Part shown: one piece after another, positions 1-8,814 of the stretch | How the letters are laid out: the number at the start of each line of letters is the position of its first letter | Numbering within the stretch: position 1 is the first letter of the stretch | Source: Paenibacillus sp. BJ-4 | GTDB taxonomy: Bacteria > Bacillota > Bacilli > Paenibacillales > Paenibacillaceae | Direction of reading: 5' to 3' | Length of the DNA: 64,000 nt | NCBI RefSeq assembly: GCF_020404765.1 | Contig: NZ_JAIVEM010000004.1 | Span: 1-64,000, forward strand | The notes under the pieces: model-generated | Told to the model about the DNA's origin: nothing | Seen by the model: only the letters and a program-made list of their open reading frames with translations | Databases searched by the model: none | Position numbers and translations under genes: made by a program

Positions 1-170
1 AAAGAGCGATTAGCTCATGTTGAAACTGACGAGATAAAATATCTCATTGTTGATTTTGCGAACAAAATCATTACTCACTCGTTGTTCAGTTTTCAAAGAT
101 CAAACCTGCATTATTGTCTTGCTTTTGTTCTTGCTTTGTTTCACCACCGCGTCTCAGCGGCGACTTAAAT
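1..170 (-). other. Leader of an rRNA operon (16S gene just outside the window)
   Basis: Read on the minus strand, positions 81-103 carry the ATCTTTGAAAACTGAAC block typical of Bacilli rRNA leaders and spacers (a boxA-like antitermination signal). Small hairpins follow at 52-69, 34-48 and 4-16. This layout normally ends directly at the 5' end of 16S rRNA, which would begin beyond position 1. No rRNA sequence itself is inside the window, so the call rests on the leader and the tandem promoters upstream. Confidence 0.75.
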
Positions 171-200
171 AATGTAACACATAACCTCATTTTTCGTCAA
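171..200 (-). promoter_or_regulatory. rRNA promoter P2
   Basis: On the minus strand TTGACG (195-200) and TACATT (171-176) are separated by 18 bp. The discriminator after the -10 runs into the rRNA leader. The spacer shares TATGTG just before the -10 with the upstream copy, so the two promoters look like duplicates. Confidence 0.75.
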
Positions 201-309
201 GCATTTTTTTAAAATTTATTTTCCCACTTCATTTTTTTGCTTGATGCAACACGTTTATCCTGCTTTAAACAGTTCTAAATTATTCATGCTGCTTCATGGG
301 GCGAGTTAT

Positions 310-339
310 AACTTAGCACATATTTTATATACTCGTCAA
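310..339 (-). promoter_or_regulatory. rRNA promoter P1 (upstream copy)
   Basis: TTGACG (334-339) and TAAGTT (310-315) on the minus strand are 18 bp apart. The TTGACG-N11-TATGTG layout is identical to the downstream promoter at 171-200. Tandem promoters are usual for Bacilli rRNA operons. Confidence 0.65.
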
Positions 340-390
340 CCTAAATTGATAATTTATATGTTTTAAGCCACTTATAACTTTATCCAAATG

Positions 391-430
391 AAAAAAAGGA
401 AGAAAAGTCAGCTTAACGACCTTTCTTCCT
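391..430 (-). terminator. Rho-independent terminator of ygxA
   Basis: A near-perfect 13-bp stem (397-409 with 418-430) has an 8-nt loop and is followed on the minus strand by a run of seven T (391-397). It lies directly after the ygxA stop and before the rRNA promoters. Confidence 0.85.
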
Positions 431-451
431 GACAAAACTGATCTTGCTCAA

Positions 452-1342
452 TCAAATAAGAGAGTAACGCAGTTCACGACGATGCGTGCGATCTATAAAG
501 CCCTCAACACTTGATTCCTTAATGAGTGAACGGTACACCAGTTTGCGAAGCACGACGGTAAGATCCAGTTGGAGATTTTTTAGCTCAGGATGATTAATGA
601 GTTCATCTATAGACCAAGGCTCACGTCTGCTACCTAATATGCGGAATAGCGGGGAAGAGCACTCTTTCATTTTAGACATGACTGAAAATTCGCAAGCAAG
701 CAGTACCAGTTCAATCCGCTGCTCCAAAGTTTCCATACTCAATGTGAGCTCGTTATACAGCTTATAGACTGTTCGATCCAACGGCTGTACCTGAAGCCAT
801 AAATGTACCTTCGGATAAATCCCCCGCTCAATGAGTTCAATTGAGGCCCAATGATCCAACGCCTTCAAGACACTTTGATACGCGTCAATGGTTCGACCTT
901 CTCGCATTGCTCTTTTACCATGAACGTAATTGACCAGGAAGCGAGAAAACTCATGAAACCTCTTCTGCTCCCGCAGCGGTTCATTGAATTCGACAATTTC
1001 CTGTCTTAAAAGACGGACCTTGTCATCTCTCTCCCAAACGATACGGCCTTCCAGCAAATAATCTATAACGTAGGCATATTCACCAGCGATAATCCAGCCC
1101 TTCAAACAAGCAAGTGATACATGCAACACCTGACATCTTAATCCATCAATAAGTAAATGCTGTATGAACCTGGCTGGTGGCTGGCCTTCTCCAATAATTA
1201 GAATAAGTTCATCAAAGTCGTACAACATCGCTCCGTGAAAAAACTCTCCCGGTTTCCTGTACGAAATAACACCTATCGAATTTTTCTGCAACAATTCATC
1301 ATACATCAAGTTTAATTTGGTTTGCTGCACTTCTCCCTCCAT
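452..1342 (-). CDS. ygxA: YgxA-like nucleotidyltransferase-fold protein
   Basis: A 296-residue soluble protein resembling Bacillus YgxA, which belongs to a nucleotidyltransferase-like family without an assigned reaction. There is no signal peptide or membrane segment. The middle (about residues 135-185) has a helical GKRAMREGR..DAYQSVLKALDHWASI stretch like the helical domain that follows minimal nucleotidyltransferase domains. In Bacillus subtilis ygxA also sits next to perR and close to rRNA genes, and both relations hold here. The start is preceded by a GGAGGG-like stretch, and a strong terminator follows. The family assignment is from memory of sequence and synteny; the substrate is unknown. 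Confidence 0.8.
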   Translation of the reverse strand: MEGEVQQTKLNLMYDELLQKNSIGVISYRKPGEFFHGAMLYDFDELILIIGEGQPPARFIQHLLIDGLRCQVLHVSLACLKGWIIAGEYAYVIDYLLEGRIVWERDDKVRLLRQEIVEFNEPLREQKRFHEFSRFLVNYVHGKRAMREGRTIDAYQSVLKALDHWASIELIERGIYPKVHLWLQVQPLDRTVYKLYNELTLSMETLEQRIELVLLACEFSVMSKMKECSSPLFRILGSRREPWSIDELINHPELKNLQLDLTVVLRKLVYRSLIKESSVEGFIDRTHRRELRYSLI

Positions 1343-1436
1343 ACCTGCAAGGCGGCTTAACCGCTAAATTTGGATATATGTGAACACTTCTACATAAAGA
1401 AACAACTTCCTTCTTCAATTGTATAATTTTTTATGC

Positions 1437-3155
1437 TTATTTACTTATTTCTTTTAAAGTCTCCCATGCGTTTTTATCTGCAAAGGACCGATTCCACACA
1501 CCAATTCCTCCGAGTTTCAGGGATTTGGCAAGTTCCACTCTCGCCTCCAGAGACACCCGATCCTCCAGCCAAATCTTTTTGACCACACCGTCTTCAGTAT
1601 ACTCCACATAATTTTGACCTTCGGAAGCTCTGAATTTAGGCTTTAATTTAAACTTTTCTACGATGGCCGCTGCTGACTCCATGCCAAGTGATTTAGAGGT
1701 AACCTTAATCTTCCCTTTTTCAGGAGTCTCCGACCAAACACGGGTATATAACGGAATTCCCAACACTACTTTTTGCGACGGGACCTCGTCCTCCTGAAGA
1801 ATTCGCTTCATTGACGCTTCCGTCCACGGCAGCGAGGCCACAGAACCTGCCTTGGGACTGGCAGCCCAATGTTCATCATACGCCATTACCATAAGGTAAT
1901 CTGTAATACTCCCCAATGATTTTCGATCTAAAAAAGCAGACCACATCTCACTCTGAGATTTGGGCGTAACATCAACGGATAATATCAAATCATGTTCCCG
2001 AGCCATTGGCTTAAGCTCCCGCAAGAATTGGGTAACATTAGGGCCGTCCTTCGTATGAACATTTTCAAAATCAATATTAATGCCGTCCAGGTCATATTCT
2101 TGGGCATATGAAATCATCTGATCCACAATTGACTTTCGCCGTTCAAAGGTAGACAATGCTTCTGTCGTTAGTTCGGGATTAAAGCTGTTGCTCAGTAAGC
2201 CCCATACCTCCATCCCCTGACGATGCGCCCAACTGACATAAGCCGAATCAGCCTTGCTTTCTACAGTACCCTCCTGATCAACCACACTGAACCATGTGGG
2301 ACTCACTACATTGACCCCAGGCATAGGATCAAATGTAGAAGGATTGGGCTTACGATTATAGACAGCCTCCCAAGCTAGGTTAACTGGTCTACCCTCCCAA
2401 TGCTTCTCCGAGATGGACAAAACGTCCTTAACTGAAGGCACCGCAAGCTCTCCGCCTTCAAAGACATTGTCTACCTTGACGTATCCTGCATAGCCATTAT
2501 CCAATTGCACAAAATACCAATCGCCCTGTTTGGACCAAATACGCACCTTCGTCTGCTGAGATATATCTGTCAAAATAAAAGATAAGCTAGAGGCATCTTT
2601 ACGCAAAGCGATTTTATCATCCCGCCCCCCATCTTTCTTTTCTACACTTCCCAATTTGACCTTATCCCCGGCTCTCATTAGGATGACTGCACCTGTCACC
2701 GGATCTTCGTGAACGGACACACCATATACTTCACGAACAGCTTGTATAGGGATGTACAATTCACCGCTAATCACTTGCGGGGTTGCGGTCAGCGCGTATG
2801 CTTTCCCATTTAGCTCTCCTTGCCACTTCGAAACGTTCATATAGAGCAGGTTTTGTCTTGTCGCCAAAATGATGGTCTGGTTCTCATCCTCATACCGAAT
2901 GGTAGGATCAATTTGATTTTGTACTAACTTGAGGGGAATCAGCATGTTCTTGCCGGAGCTCTGTGCCTCATATCCGGTTAACTTGCCCTCGATAAAAATA
3001 GGACGCACACTGCCTTGCCAATCGGGTTTCTCATGCAAGGGATTACCATACCTTACGACAGTAATTGTGCAGATGATCGCTGCAAACAATAACAAGCCTG
3101 CTGCTCCTTTGAATCGTGAACGCTTACGGCGACGTCTGGAATGATTTCTGGCCAA
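1437..3155 (-). CDS. Membrane-anchored glycoside hydrolase family 18 protein with SH3 domain
   Basis: A 572-residue protein. A very basic cytoplasmic N-terminus (about 1-17) precedes one membrane segment (about 18-35). Then come a copper-amine-oxidase-N-terminal-like stalk domain (about 55-160), a bacterial SH3 domain (about 185-235) and a GH18 barrel (about 255-570). The GH18 active-site signature DGINIDFENV is intact, with the catalytic Glu in DFE. Relatives are spore-germination or cell-envelope N-acetylglucosaminidases of the YaaH/YdhD type, so peptidoglycan or chitin is the likely substrate. The start codon is TTG, placed by GGAGG seven bases upstream. Anchoring by an uncleaved N-terminal helix would keep the enzyme on the outer membrane face or in the wall. 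Confidence 0.88.
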   Translation of the reverse strand: MARNHSRRRRKRSRFKGAAGLLLFAAIICTITVVRYGNPLHEKPDWQGSVRPIFIEGKLTGYEAQSSGKNMLIPLKLVQNQIDPTIRYEDENQTIILATRQNLLYMNVSKWQGELNGKAYALTATPQVISGELYIPIQAVREVYGVSVHEDPVTGAVILMRAGDKVKLGSVEKKDGGRDDKIALRKDASSLSFILTDISQQTKVRIWSKQGDWYFVQLDNGYAGYVKVDNVFEGGELAVPSVKDVLSISEKHWEGRPVNLAWEAVYNRKPNPSTFDPMPGVNVVSPTWFSVVDQEGTVESKADSAYVSWAHRQGMEVWGLLSNSFNPELTTEALSTFERRKSIVDQMISYAQEYDLDGINIDFENVHTKDGPNVTQFLRELKPMAREHDLILSVDVTPKSQSEMWSAFLDRKSLGSITDYLMVMAYDEHWAASPKAGSVASLPWTEASMKRILQEDEVPSQKVVLGIPLYTRVWSETPEKGKIKVTSKSLGMESAAAIVEKFKLKPKFRASEGQNYVEYTEDGVVKKIWLEDRVSLEARVELAKSLKLGGIGVWNRSFADKNAWETLKEISK

Positions 3156-3232
3156 TATTGAACCTCCATTATATGAACTTTGGATTTCTGGATATTGTAA
3201 ACTTGATAGATTACTTGAAAAAGTGATTTAAA

Positions 3233-3280
3233 CAAAAAAACGCGGTAAATCCCCACTTATGGGGAGTTCTCACGTTTCCA
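3233..3280 (-). terminator. Terminator of perR
   Basis: On the minus strand a CTCCCC-ATAA-GTGGGG core hairpin, with an outer ACGTG/CGCGT arm, is followed by seven T (3233-3239). It lies in the gap between perR and the GH18 gene. Confidence 0.7.
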
Positions 3281-3322
3281 ATCCATTACAATATATGCAT
3301 GCTCATCATGAAGCTTCTATTC

Positions 3323-3754
3323 CTACGTTTGTTGGTTATTACAATCTTTGCATACTCCGTATAACTCCATACGATGTCCACGTACCTCGAAGCCTGTCTC
3401 CAACGCAGCATGGCGTTCCACATCAGCCAAATAAGGATAACTGAAATCCTCAATCTTACCGCATTTTTCGCAAATGATATGATAGTGCTCCGAAACATTA
3501 GCATCGTAACGACTGGCGTTATCTCCATAGGTCAACTCATGTACCATACCCGCTTCTATAAACATCTTTAAGTTATTATAAACCGTAGCCACACTCATGC
3601 TTGGAAACTTGGATTCGAGCGCTCGATATATTTCATCTGCGGTCGGATGCCCCATAGATTCCATCAAATAGTTTAATATGGCATGGCGCTGGGGTGTTAT
3701 GCGTACACCTGTCTTCTTCAGAAGTTCCAAAGCATGCTGGACGCGTGCTGCCAT
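3323..3754 (-). CDS. perR: Peroxide-responsive repressor PerR (Fur family)
   Basis: A 143-residue Fur-family regulator. Every PerR-type ligand is visible, offset by one from the B. subtilis numbering: His36, Asp84, His90, His92 and Asp103 for the regulatory Fe/Mn site, and Cys95, Cys98, Cys135 and Cys138 for structural zinc. Asp103 (in KIEDF) is the residue that separates PerR from Fur. Metal-catalysed oxidation of the histidines by H2O2 is known to inactivate PerR and derepress catalase, alkyl hydroperoxidase and iron-storage genes. Position next to ygxA matches Bacillus. A sigma-A-type promoter lies inside the 3' end of the upstream gene, and a terminator follows, so it is monocistronic. 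Confidence 0.93.
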   Translation of the reverse strand: MAARVQHALELLKKTGVRITPQRHAILNYLMESMGHPTADEIYRALESKFPSMSVATVYNNLKMFIEAGMVHELTYGDNASRYDANVSEHYHIICEKCGKIEDFSYPYLADVERHAALETGFEVRGHRMELYGVCKDCNNQQT

Positions 3755-3836
3755 ATATGTCCACCGCCTTATCCCTTACTTACGATTCTATCCATGTATA
3801 ACCCATCTATTTACAACCGATTTTAGACATACTCAC

Positions 3837-3866
3837 ATTGTACGGTCTACCGAAGTTTCTTGTCAA
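3837..3866 (-). promoter_or_regulatory. perR promoter
   Basis: TTGACA (3861-3866) and TACAAT (3837-3842) are separated by 18 bp on the minus strand. The -35 box overlaps the last codons of the upstream DUF4097 gene. No convincing PerR box was recognised nearby, so autoregulation is not shown. Confidence 0.75.
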
Positions 3867-5266
3867 CGCGCTGTAGTATCGCCGGATGTCTCTGTGGAGG
3901 TATCTGTAACAGAGGCTTCCGGTTCAACTAGAGAGCTCTCAGATGGATCAGGCACAGTCGGATTCCCGGACCCATCCAAATCAGGCAACGTCGGCATTAG
4001 TAACCTTTTAATCATTAAATTACTGTTACCTTCTACGTTGATCACGTATTTGCCTGTCCCGTTTTGGCCCGAAATACTTTTACTATCTATCTTAAAAGGA
4101 AATTCAGATTGAAGATTGCCATAACTGCTGGAGCCCTCTAACTGAAAATCTCCGTTCGACGGAAGATCTAAAGCAATATCACCGACGGCGCTGTATATTT
4201 TCCAATCTCCACCCACCTGCTCGCTATGCACCTTGATCGCACCATTAAGCGAATTTGCATTCAGTTGGGCTGTAGAGTTCAGTACATTGATATCCCCATT
4301 TTGCGTATCCGTCGTGATATCTCCTTTTGAGCGAGCGAGTTGAATATCGCCTACCACTGTGTACAGTGACACGGCGCCTTCAATATCTCCTGCCTGCATG
4401 TCGCCACGGTTTGTTCGCATATCCACATCTCCGGTAATCCGGTGCAATTTGACCTGACCATTCAGGGTTGACCCTTTGACATTCCCGATAGCATCATTGA
4501 CGGTGAGATTCCCATTGCCGCTCTCAAGCCGGATGCTGTCGATGGCATCTACTCCGTTCAGGGTAATATTCCCGTTGGAAGTTCTGATCTGCATATTGAA
4601 GCGCCGATCCTCCGGTACGGTAATCAGCATATTCATACGGGGCTGGCGCTTGCTGGATGCTCCATATGACTGAACCTCCGGACGAATCTGAATGGTCTTG
4701 CCGTCGGTAGAAGTCAGTGAGGAAGCCTGGGCAATCTTGTCCGCTTCAGCGGCAGGTGCTTGATCCACCCACAGGGTCCCACGCACCTCTATATTGGACA
4801 CAGGCCGTCTGATCAGCGTTATATCACCATTAACCGATTCAACCACTAAATCGGACGTCTGCATGGTTACAGGCACCAGCACACCGCCCATATCATACCG
4901 GTTCTCTTTAGCCTGGCTAAAATCCATGGAGGCTGACGTCAGATTGAGGCTGACCCGGTTCCACAGGTACATATAATGATTTTGCTGGGTCACGATAAAT
5001 ACAGAAGCAGCTACTACCAATGAAGAGATAATCCCTTTCAGATCAGGTCTGAAACGCCTACCATTGTCAGGCTTGCCCTCTTTGCGGTAGTACACACCAA
5101 AAAAAATAAGATATTCCAGTCCCCAAAGCACGAAAACTACGGGCCACCATACAAGGAGTTGAAGCATATATTCAGCATTTTGAAGCACATCTACGATAAG
5201 CAGAACACCTACAGCCATCAACAGAAGCGAAGAGGTGTAGCGCCCGACTCTTATTTTACGGTGCAC
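3863..5266 (-). CDS. DUF4097 beta-strand repeat membrane protein
   Basis: A 467-residue protein. The N-terminal 110 residues hold about three hydrophobic segments (roughly 12-30, 35-57 and 83-100), like the LiaF/LiaI-type membrane region. The rest is a long beta-rich domain with recurring G-[ND]-[IVL] turns (SVNGDITL, TSNGNITL, SGNGNLTV, NRGDMQAG, TQNGDINV), the hallmark of DUF4097/adhesin-like beta-solenoids. The C-terminus is low-complexity Pro/Ser/Thr/Glu. Related proteins act with envelope-stress systems, but no function can be fixed here. It is probably translated with the membrane gene 7 bp upstream. Confidence 0.8.
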   Translation of the reverse strand: MHRKIRVGRYTSSLLLMAVGVLLIVDVLQNAEYMLQLLVWWPVVFVLWGLEYLIFFGVYYRKEGKPDNGRRFRPDLKGIISSLVVAASVFIVTQQNHYMYLWNRVSLNLTSASMDFSQAKENRYDMGGVLVPVTMQTSDLVVESVNGDITLIRRPVSNIEVRGTLWVDQAPAAEADKIAQASSLTSTDGKTIQIRPEVQSYGASSKRQPRMNMLITVPEDRRFNMQIRTSNGNITLNGVDAIDSIRLESGNGNLTVNDAIGNVKGSTLNGQVKLHRITGDVDMRTNRGDMQAGDIEGAVSLYTVVGDIQLARSKGDITTDTQNGDINVLNSTAQLNANSLNGAIKVHSEQVGGDWKIYSAVGDIALDLPSNGDFQLEGSSSYGNLQSEFPFKIDSKSISGQNGTGKYVINVEGNSNLMIKRLLMPTLPDLDGSGNPTVPDPSESSLVEPEASVTDTSTETSGDTTAR

Positions 5267-5273
5267 GCCAACT

Positions 5274-5903
5274 TCACCCTCTTTCCTTCAACTTGTTCCG
5301 CTTATAGGATAGGACAATTTCCCGCACAAAAATGAATAAACCGATCAGTATTAATAAAATGGCCAGCGTCAGGAACCCATAATCCTCAAAAAAGATGCTC
5401 AGCCAGCGAGGCTTCATGCGGAACAGAATCATAAGTCCACCGCCTGCTACCAGCAGTACGGCAAAAGCCAAGCCTCTCTCCCATGCATAAAAAGGACTAC
5501 TTTGCTGACCTCTGGCATCCATTCGTGCATAACGATCTGGCTTGCGACGGTAACGAACCATGTAATCTGCTGATTGTAAGACGTCATACACATTGTAAAA
5601 ATATAAAATAGGGATAAATAATCCAAGCAAAATAAGCAACGGGATGTTGATCCTTAAGCCGTCGGAGGAAACATACAGCATCGCAAAAATATCTAACAGG
5701 AGCAATACAATGAATGTAAGCCCCCTAATAAATAACCCCAAAAATAGATGCCCCAGTCCAGGTATTAACGCCGCCATGATAATGGCAATCACTTTGCGAA
5801 ATTTAGCGTATTTTAGACGTTTCGCCTGTGAGGGTTGTTCCCGCTGTTCTGGCCCTTGTAGACGCCGTGCCTCTCCAGACGGTAACGGTTGTTCCGAGTT
5901 CAT
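5274..5903 (-). CDS. Conserved multi-pass membrane protein of unknown function
   Basis: A 209-residue protein with a polar, Gln/Glu/Pro-rich N-terminus followed by about five hydrophobic segments. The first runs through IIMAALIPGLGHLFLGLF, a pattern seen in small membrane proteins related to the TM2 and DUF5683 families. The chosen ATG has GGGGAGG five bases upstream; a longer frame starting at 5927 reads through that site. Its stop lies 7 bp from the DUF4097 gene, so the two are almost certainly one transcription unit. A paired envelope-sensing role is a guess from this pairing only. Confidence 0.7.
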   Translation of the reverse strand: MNSEQPLPSGEARRLQGPEQREQPSQAKRLKYAKFRKVIAIIMAALIPGLGHLFLGLFIRGLTFIVLLLLDIFAMLYVSSDGLRINIPLLILLGLFIPILYFYNVYDVLQSADYMVRYRRKPDRYARMDARGQQSSPFYAWERGLAFAVLLVAGGGLMILFRMKPRWLSIFFEDYGFLTLAILLILIGLFIFVREIVLSYKRNKLKERG

Positions 5904-6009
5904 GCCATCCTCCCCTTTGAATTCCATACGTGTTCCGTTGAAAACACATTGATGGTTAAATAGTACCCCAATTGGATTTAAGAGTAACTGGAAAAAACGT
6001 GGTAACCCA

Positions 6010-6723
6010 TCATTCTACGGAAACTGCCGCTACATCTTCCCACTGTCGAAGCTCAGCTGCAATACGTACGGGATCAAAATCGTGGCGGGCCAATACTTCC
6101 AAAGAGACCTCCATACTCTGCTGATTTGGGTGTAGTTCATGAAAAGGCACATGCTCATGTTCCTTAATCGTTATTTTCCGTATTTCTACTTTTTCTTGTT
6201 CTAAATAATTCGAAATTTGCTCCAGTAATCCATGAGAGGACAATCCGTACAAAGTAATTAAATGACGTTTGCGTCCACTCATATACCGCAGTTCGATTTT
6301 GTTAAATACCCATAAATTCAAAAACACAAGCACCGTCGCTGCGATTGAAGGGAAATAAAAGCCTGCACCGACACCAAGGCCAATGGCTGCCACGACCCAA
6401 ATCGAAGCGGCAGTCGTTAAGCCGGTAATGGATTTGCCTGTAAACATAATGGTCCCTGCGCCCAAAAAGCCCACTCCAGTAATCACCGCTGTGGCCAAAC
6501 GGGCTGGATCTATACGTACATTGGCTTCTTTAATAAAGTCGGCAAAGCCATAAATGGAGAGCAGCATAATCAGTGTCGAGCCAAGGCTGACCATGATATG
6601 AGTTCTCAAACCGGCAGCGTGATTGGAGCGTTCGCGCTCAAAGCCAATGAAACCTCCGAGAAGCATAGATAATAAAAGCCGTAAAATGATATGTGAATCG
6701 TCTATAATCCACGGATTATTCAT
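6010..6723 (-). CDS. MgtC/SapB family membrane protein
   Basis: A 237-residue protein with the MgtC N-terminal membrane domain (about four helices, residues 8-130) and the family motifs LGGFIGFERE, GLRTHIMVSLGS and GVGFLGAGTIM. A C-terminal soluble ACT-like domain covers about 145-237. MgtC proteins are linked to magnesium limitation and, in pathogens, to control of the F-type ATP synthase; the transport activity once assumed is doubtful. A GGAGGAGAG site precedes the ATG. It stands alone between the DUF4097 pair and the GNAT gene. Confidence 0.87.
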   Translation of the reverse strand: MNNPWIIDDSHIILRLLLSMLLGGFIGFERERSNHAAGLRTHIMVSLGSTLIMLLSIYGFADFIKEANVRIDPARLATAVITGVGFLGAGTIMFTGKSITGLTTAASIWVVAAIGLGVGAGFYFPSIAATVLVFLNLWVFNKIELRYMSGRKRHLITLYGLSSHGLLEQISNYLEQEKVEIRKITIKEHEHVPFHELHPNQQSMEVSLEVLARHDFDPVRIAAELRQWEDVAAVSVE

Positions 6724-6781
6724 TCGAGTCTCTCCTCCCGGTTGTGTGTGCTTCCCTCTCCGGGTGCGCGGTTTATGAGCA

Positions 6782-7243
6782 TTATTCCACGTTATGCAGA
6801 TGGTAGGTGGTTAATTCCACGCCGGGAGCAACCTCAGCCGCTGACACAGGACGAAAGCCATGTTTACGATAAAGTGCAACCGCGGGAGTATTTAAAGTTC
6901 CTGTGGAGACGATAAACAATGGTATATTATGATGTTCATTCAAAACATGCCTCATTAGGGAGTCCGCAATCCCTTTACGAAAATGATCCGGATGAACCAT
7001 CATACGCGTAAAAGTAAGTGAACCGGGCGACTCAGACTGCACAGCCAGTGCGCCTAGCAGCTCCCCATCTTCCATCCAGCCATAAAAGGACTCACCACAG
7101 CTTTTCAGCGTATCAAATGTATCCATGAGGGGCGGAATCTCGTCAAACCCAATTCGCTCCGCTTCCAGCCTATAAGCAAGGTGTTGCAGACGCCATATCT
7201 GGCTTACGATATCATCGTCTTTTAATGAACACAGGGTAACCAT
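6782..7243 (-). CDS. GNAT family N-acetyltransferase
   Basis: A 153-residue protein with the GNAT fold. The acetyl-CoA-binding motif A is visible as MMVHPDHFRKGIADSLMRHV (about 86-105), with the [QR]-x-x-G-x-[GA] pattern as R-K-G-I-A. The late NTPAVALYRKHGFRPV segment is the usual motif B. The acceptor substrate cannot be predicted. AGGAGGG precedes the ATG. It lies just downstream of the gatB terminator and is probably transcribed alone. Confidence 0.85.
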   Translation of the reverse strand: MVTLCSLKDDDIVSQIWRLQHLAYRLEAERIGFDEIPPLMDTFDTLKSCGESFYGWMEDGELLGALAVQSESPGSLTFTRMMVHPDHFRKGIADSLMRHVLNEHHNIPLFIVSTGTLNTPAVALYRKHGFRPVSAAEVAPGVELTTYHLHNVE

Positions 7244-7290
7244 GTTGTTTTCCCTCCTAAAGGAAACTCATAATTTTTCTCATCGTCTAT

Positions 7291-7325
7291 ACAAAAAGAG
7301 GCCTGTCCCTTAAAGACAAGCCCCC
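7291..7325 (-). terminator. Terminator of the gatCAB operon
   Basis: On the minus strand GGCTTGTC and GACAGGCC form an interrupted stem around a short loop (7300-7322), followed by CTCTTTTTG. It lies about 20 bp after the gatB stop. Confidence 0.7.
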
Positions 7326-7342
7326 CTGTCAAAACTATGCCA

Positions 7343-8788
7343 TTAGCGATTTAGCACTTCAGTCAGCAATTTATTGGCGAGGCCAGGGTTTGCTTTACCC
7401 TTGCTCTCCTTCATTACTTGACCAACCAGGAAGCCGATGGCCTTTTGCTTGCCGGCTTTGTAATCCTCCACCGATTGCGGGTTAGCCGCTACAACCTGTT
7501 CGACGATCGTCAGGACCGCACCCTCATCACTGATTTGCACAAGCCCTTTTTCTTCAACAATTTGCTGTGGAAGCTTATCACTCTCCAGCATTTCCTTGAA
7601 GACCGTTTTAGCGATTTTGCTATTAATCGTCCCCTTCTCCAGCAGTCCGATCATTTCACCCAAGCCCTGGCCTGTCAACTTAACCTGCGACAGCTCTACA
7701 CCGGCACTGTTCAAATAGCCGAGTAAATCCCCCATTATCCAGTTGGATACTGCTTTGGCATCCTTGGTATATTGAAGGCTATCCTCGAACAAATCAGCCA
7801 ATGGCTTGGAGGACGTAATCACCTGGGCATCATACTCAGGCAATCCATATTCCGAAGTGTAGCGTGCTTTACGCTGGTCAGGCAATTCAGGAATCGAAGC
7901 ACGGATGCGCTCTTTCCATTCCTCATCAATATGCAGTGTAACAAGATCCGGGTCCGGGAAATAACGATAGTCATGCGCCTGTTCCTTGCCACGCATGGAC
8001 AGGGTTTTACCTTGGGCCTCATCCCAACGACGTGTCTCCTGTACAATCGTTCCGCCTTCCTCCAGCGTCTGCTCCTGCCGGAACTGCTCATATTCCAGTC
8101 CGCGCTGTACGCCACGGAAGGAGTTCATGTTTTTCAGTTCCGCTTTGGTACCCAGCTCTTTTTGTCCACGTGGACGAAGACTGATGTTCGCGTCACAGCG
8201 AAGTGAGCCTTCTTCCATCTTCACATCGGATACATCACAATACTGCATGATGGCACGTATTTTTTCCAGATAAGCCTTGGCCTCTTCCGGCGAAGAGATT
8301 TCCGGCTCCGAAACGATTTCAACCAATGGTGTACCGACCCGGTTAAAATCAACCAGTGACGCATAACCGCCATCCACATGGGTTAATTTACCTGCGTCTT
8401 CTTCCAGATGCAGTCGAGTTATGCCGATACGTTTGGTCTCACCGTTCACCTCAATATCAATCCAGCCGTTCTCGCCGATGGGTTGATCGTATTGCGAGAT
8501 TTGGTAAGCTTTCGGTGAATCGGGATAAAAATAGTTTTTGCGGTCAAACTTGCTCACATCAGCAATGGTACAATTGAGCGCCATCGCTGCTTTCATCGCA
8601 TAATCGACGGCCTGACGGTTCAGTACCGGCAATACTCCTGGATGTCCGAGACATACTGGACATGTATGTGAGTTTGGCGGTGCTCCGAAGGATGTCGAGC
8701 ATCCGCAAAATATTTTTGACTTCGTATGCAATTCCACATGGACTTCAAGTCCGATGACCGTCTCATACTTGGATGTAGTTGTAGACAT
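7343..8788 (-). CDS. gatB: Asp-tRNA(Asn)/Glu-tRNA(Gln) amidotransferase subunit B
   Basis: A 481-residue GatB, the kinase and transamidase subunit that phosphorylates misacylated Glu-tRNA(Gln) or Asp-tRNA(Asn) and amidates it with ammonia from GatA. The N-terminal signature [20 protein letters not shown] and the zinc cysteines (CGC...CPVC) are present. So are the HLEEDAGK and [16 protein letters not shown] blocks, and the C-terminal YqeY-like tail domain (about 410-481) that binds the tRNA elbow. Length is normal. It is the last gene of gatC-gatA-gatB, with AAAGGAGGG upstream. Confidence 0.97.
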   Translation of the reverse strand: MSTTTSKYETVIGLEVHVELHTKSKIFCGCSTSFGAPPNSHTCPVCLGHPGVLPVLNRQAVDYAMKAAMALNCTIADVSKFDRKNYFYPDSPKAYQISQYDQPIGENGWIDIEVNGETKRIGITRLHLEEDAGKLTHVDGGYASLVDFNRVGTPLVEIVSEPEISSPEEAKAYLEKIRAIMQYCDVSDVKMEEGSLRCDANISLRPRGQKELGTKAELKNMNSFRGVQRGLEYEQFRQEQTLEEGGTIVQETRRWDEAQGKTLSMRGKEQAHDYRYFPDPDLVTLHIDEEWKERIRASIPELPDQRKARYTSEYGLPEYDAQVITSSKPLADLFEDSLQYTKDAKAVSNWIMGDLLGYLNSAGVELSQVKLTGQGLGEMIGLLEKGTINSKIAKTVFKEMLESDKLPQQIVEEKGLVQISDEGAVLTIVEQVVAANPQSVEDYKAGKQKAIGFLVGQVMKESKGKANPGLANKLLTEVLNR

Positions 8789-8814
8789 GAATGGGTTCCC
8801 TCCTTTTCGGTAAA

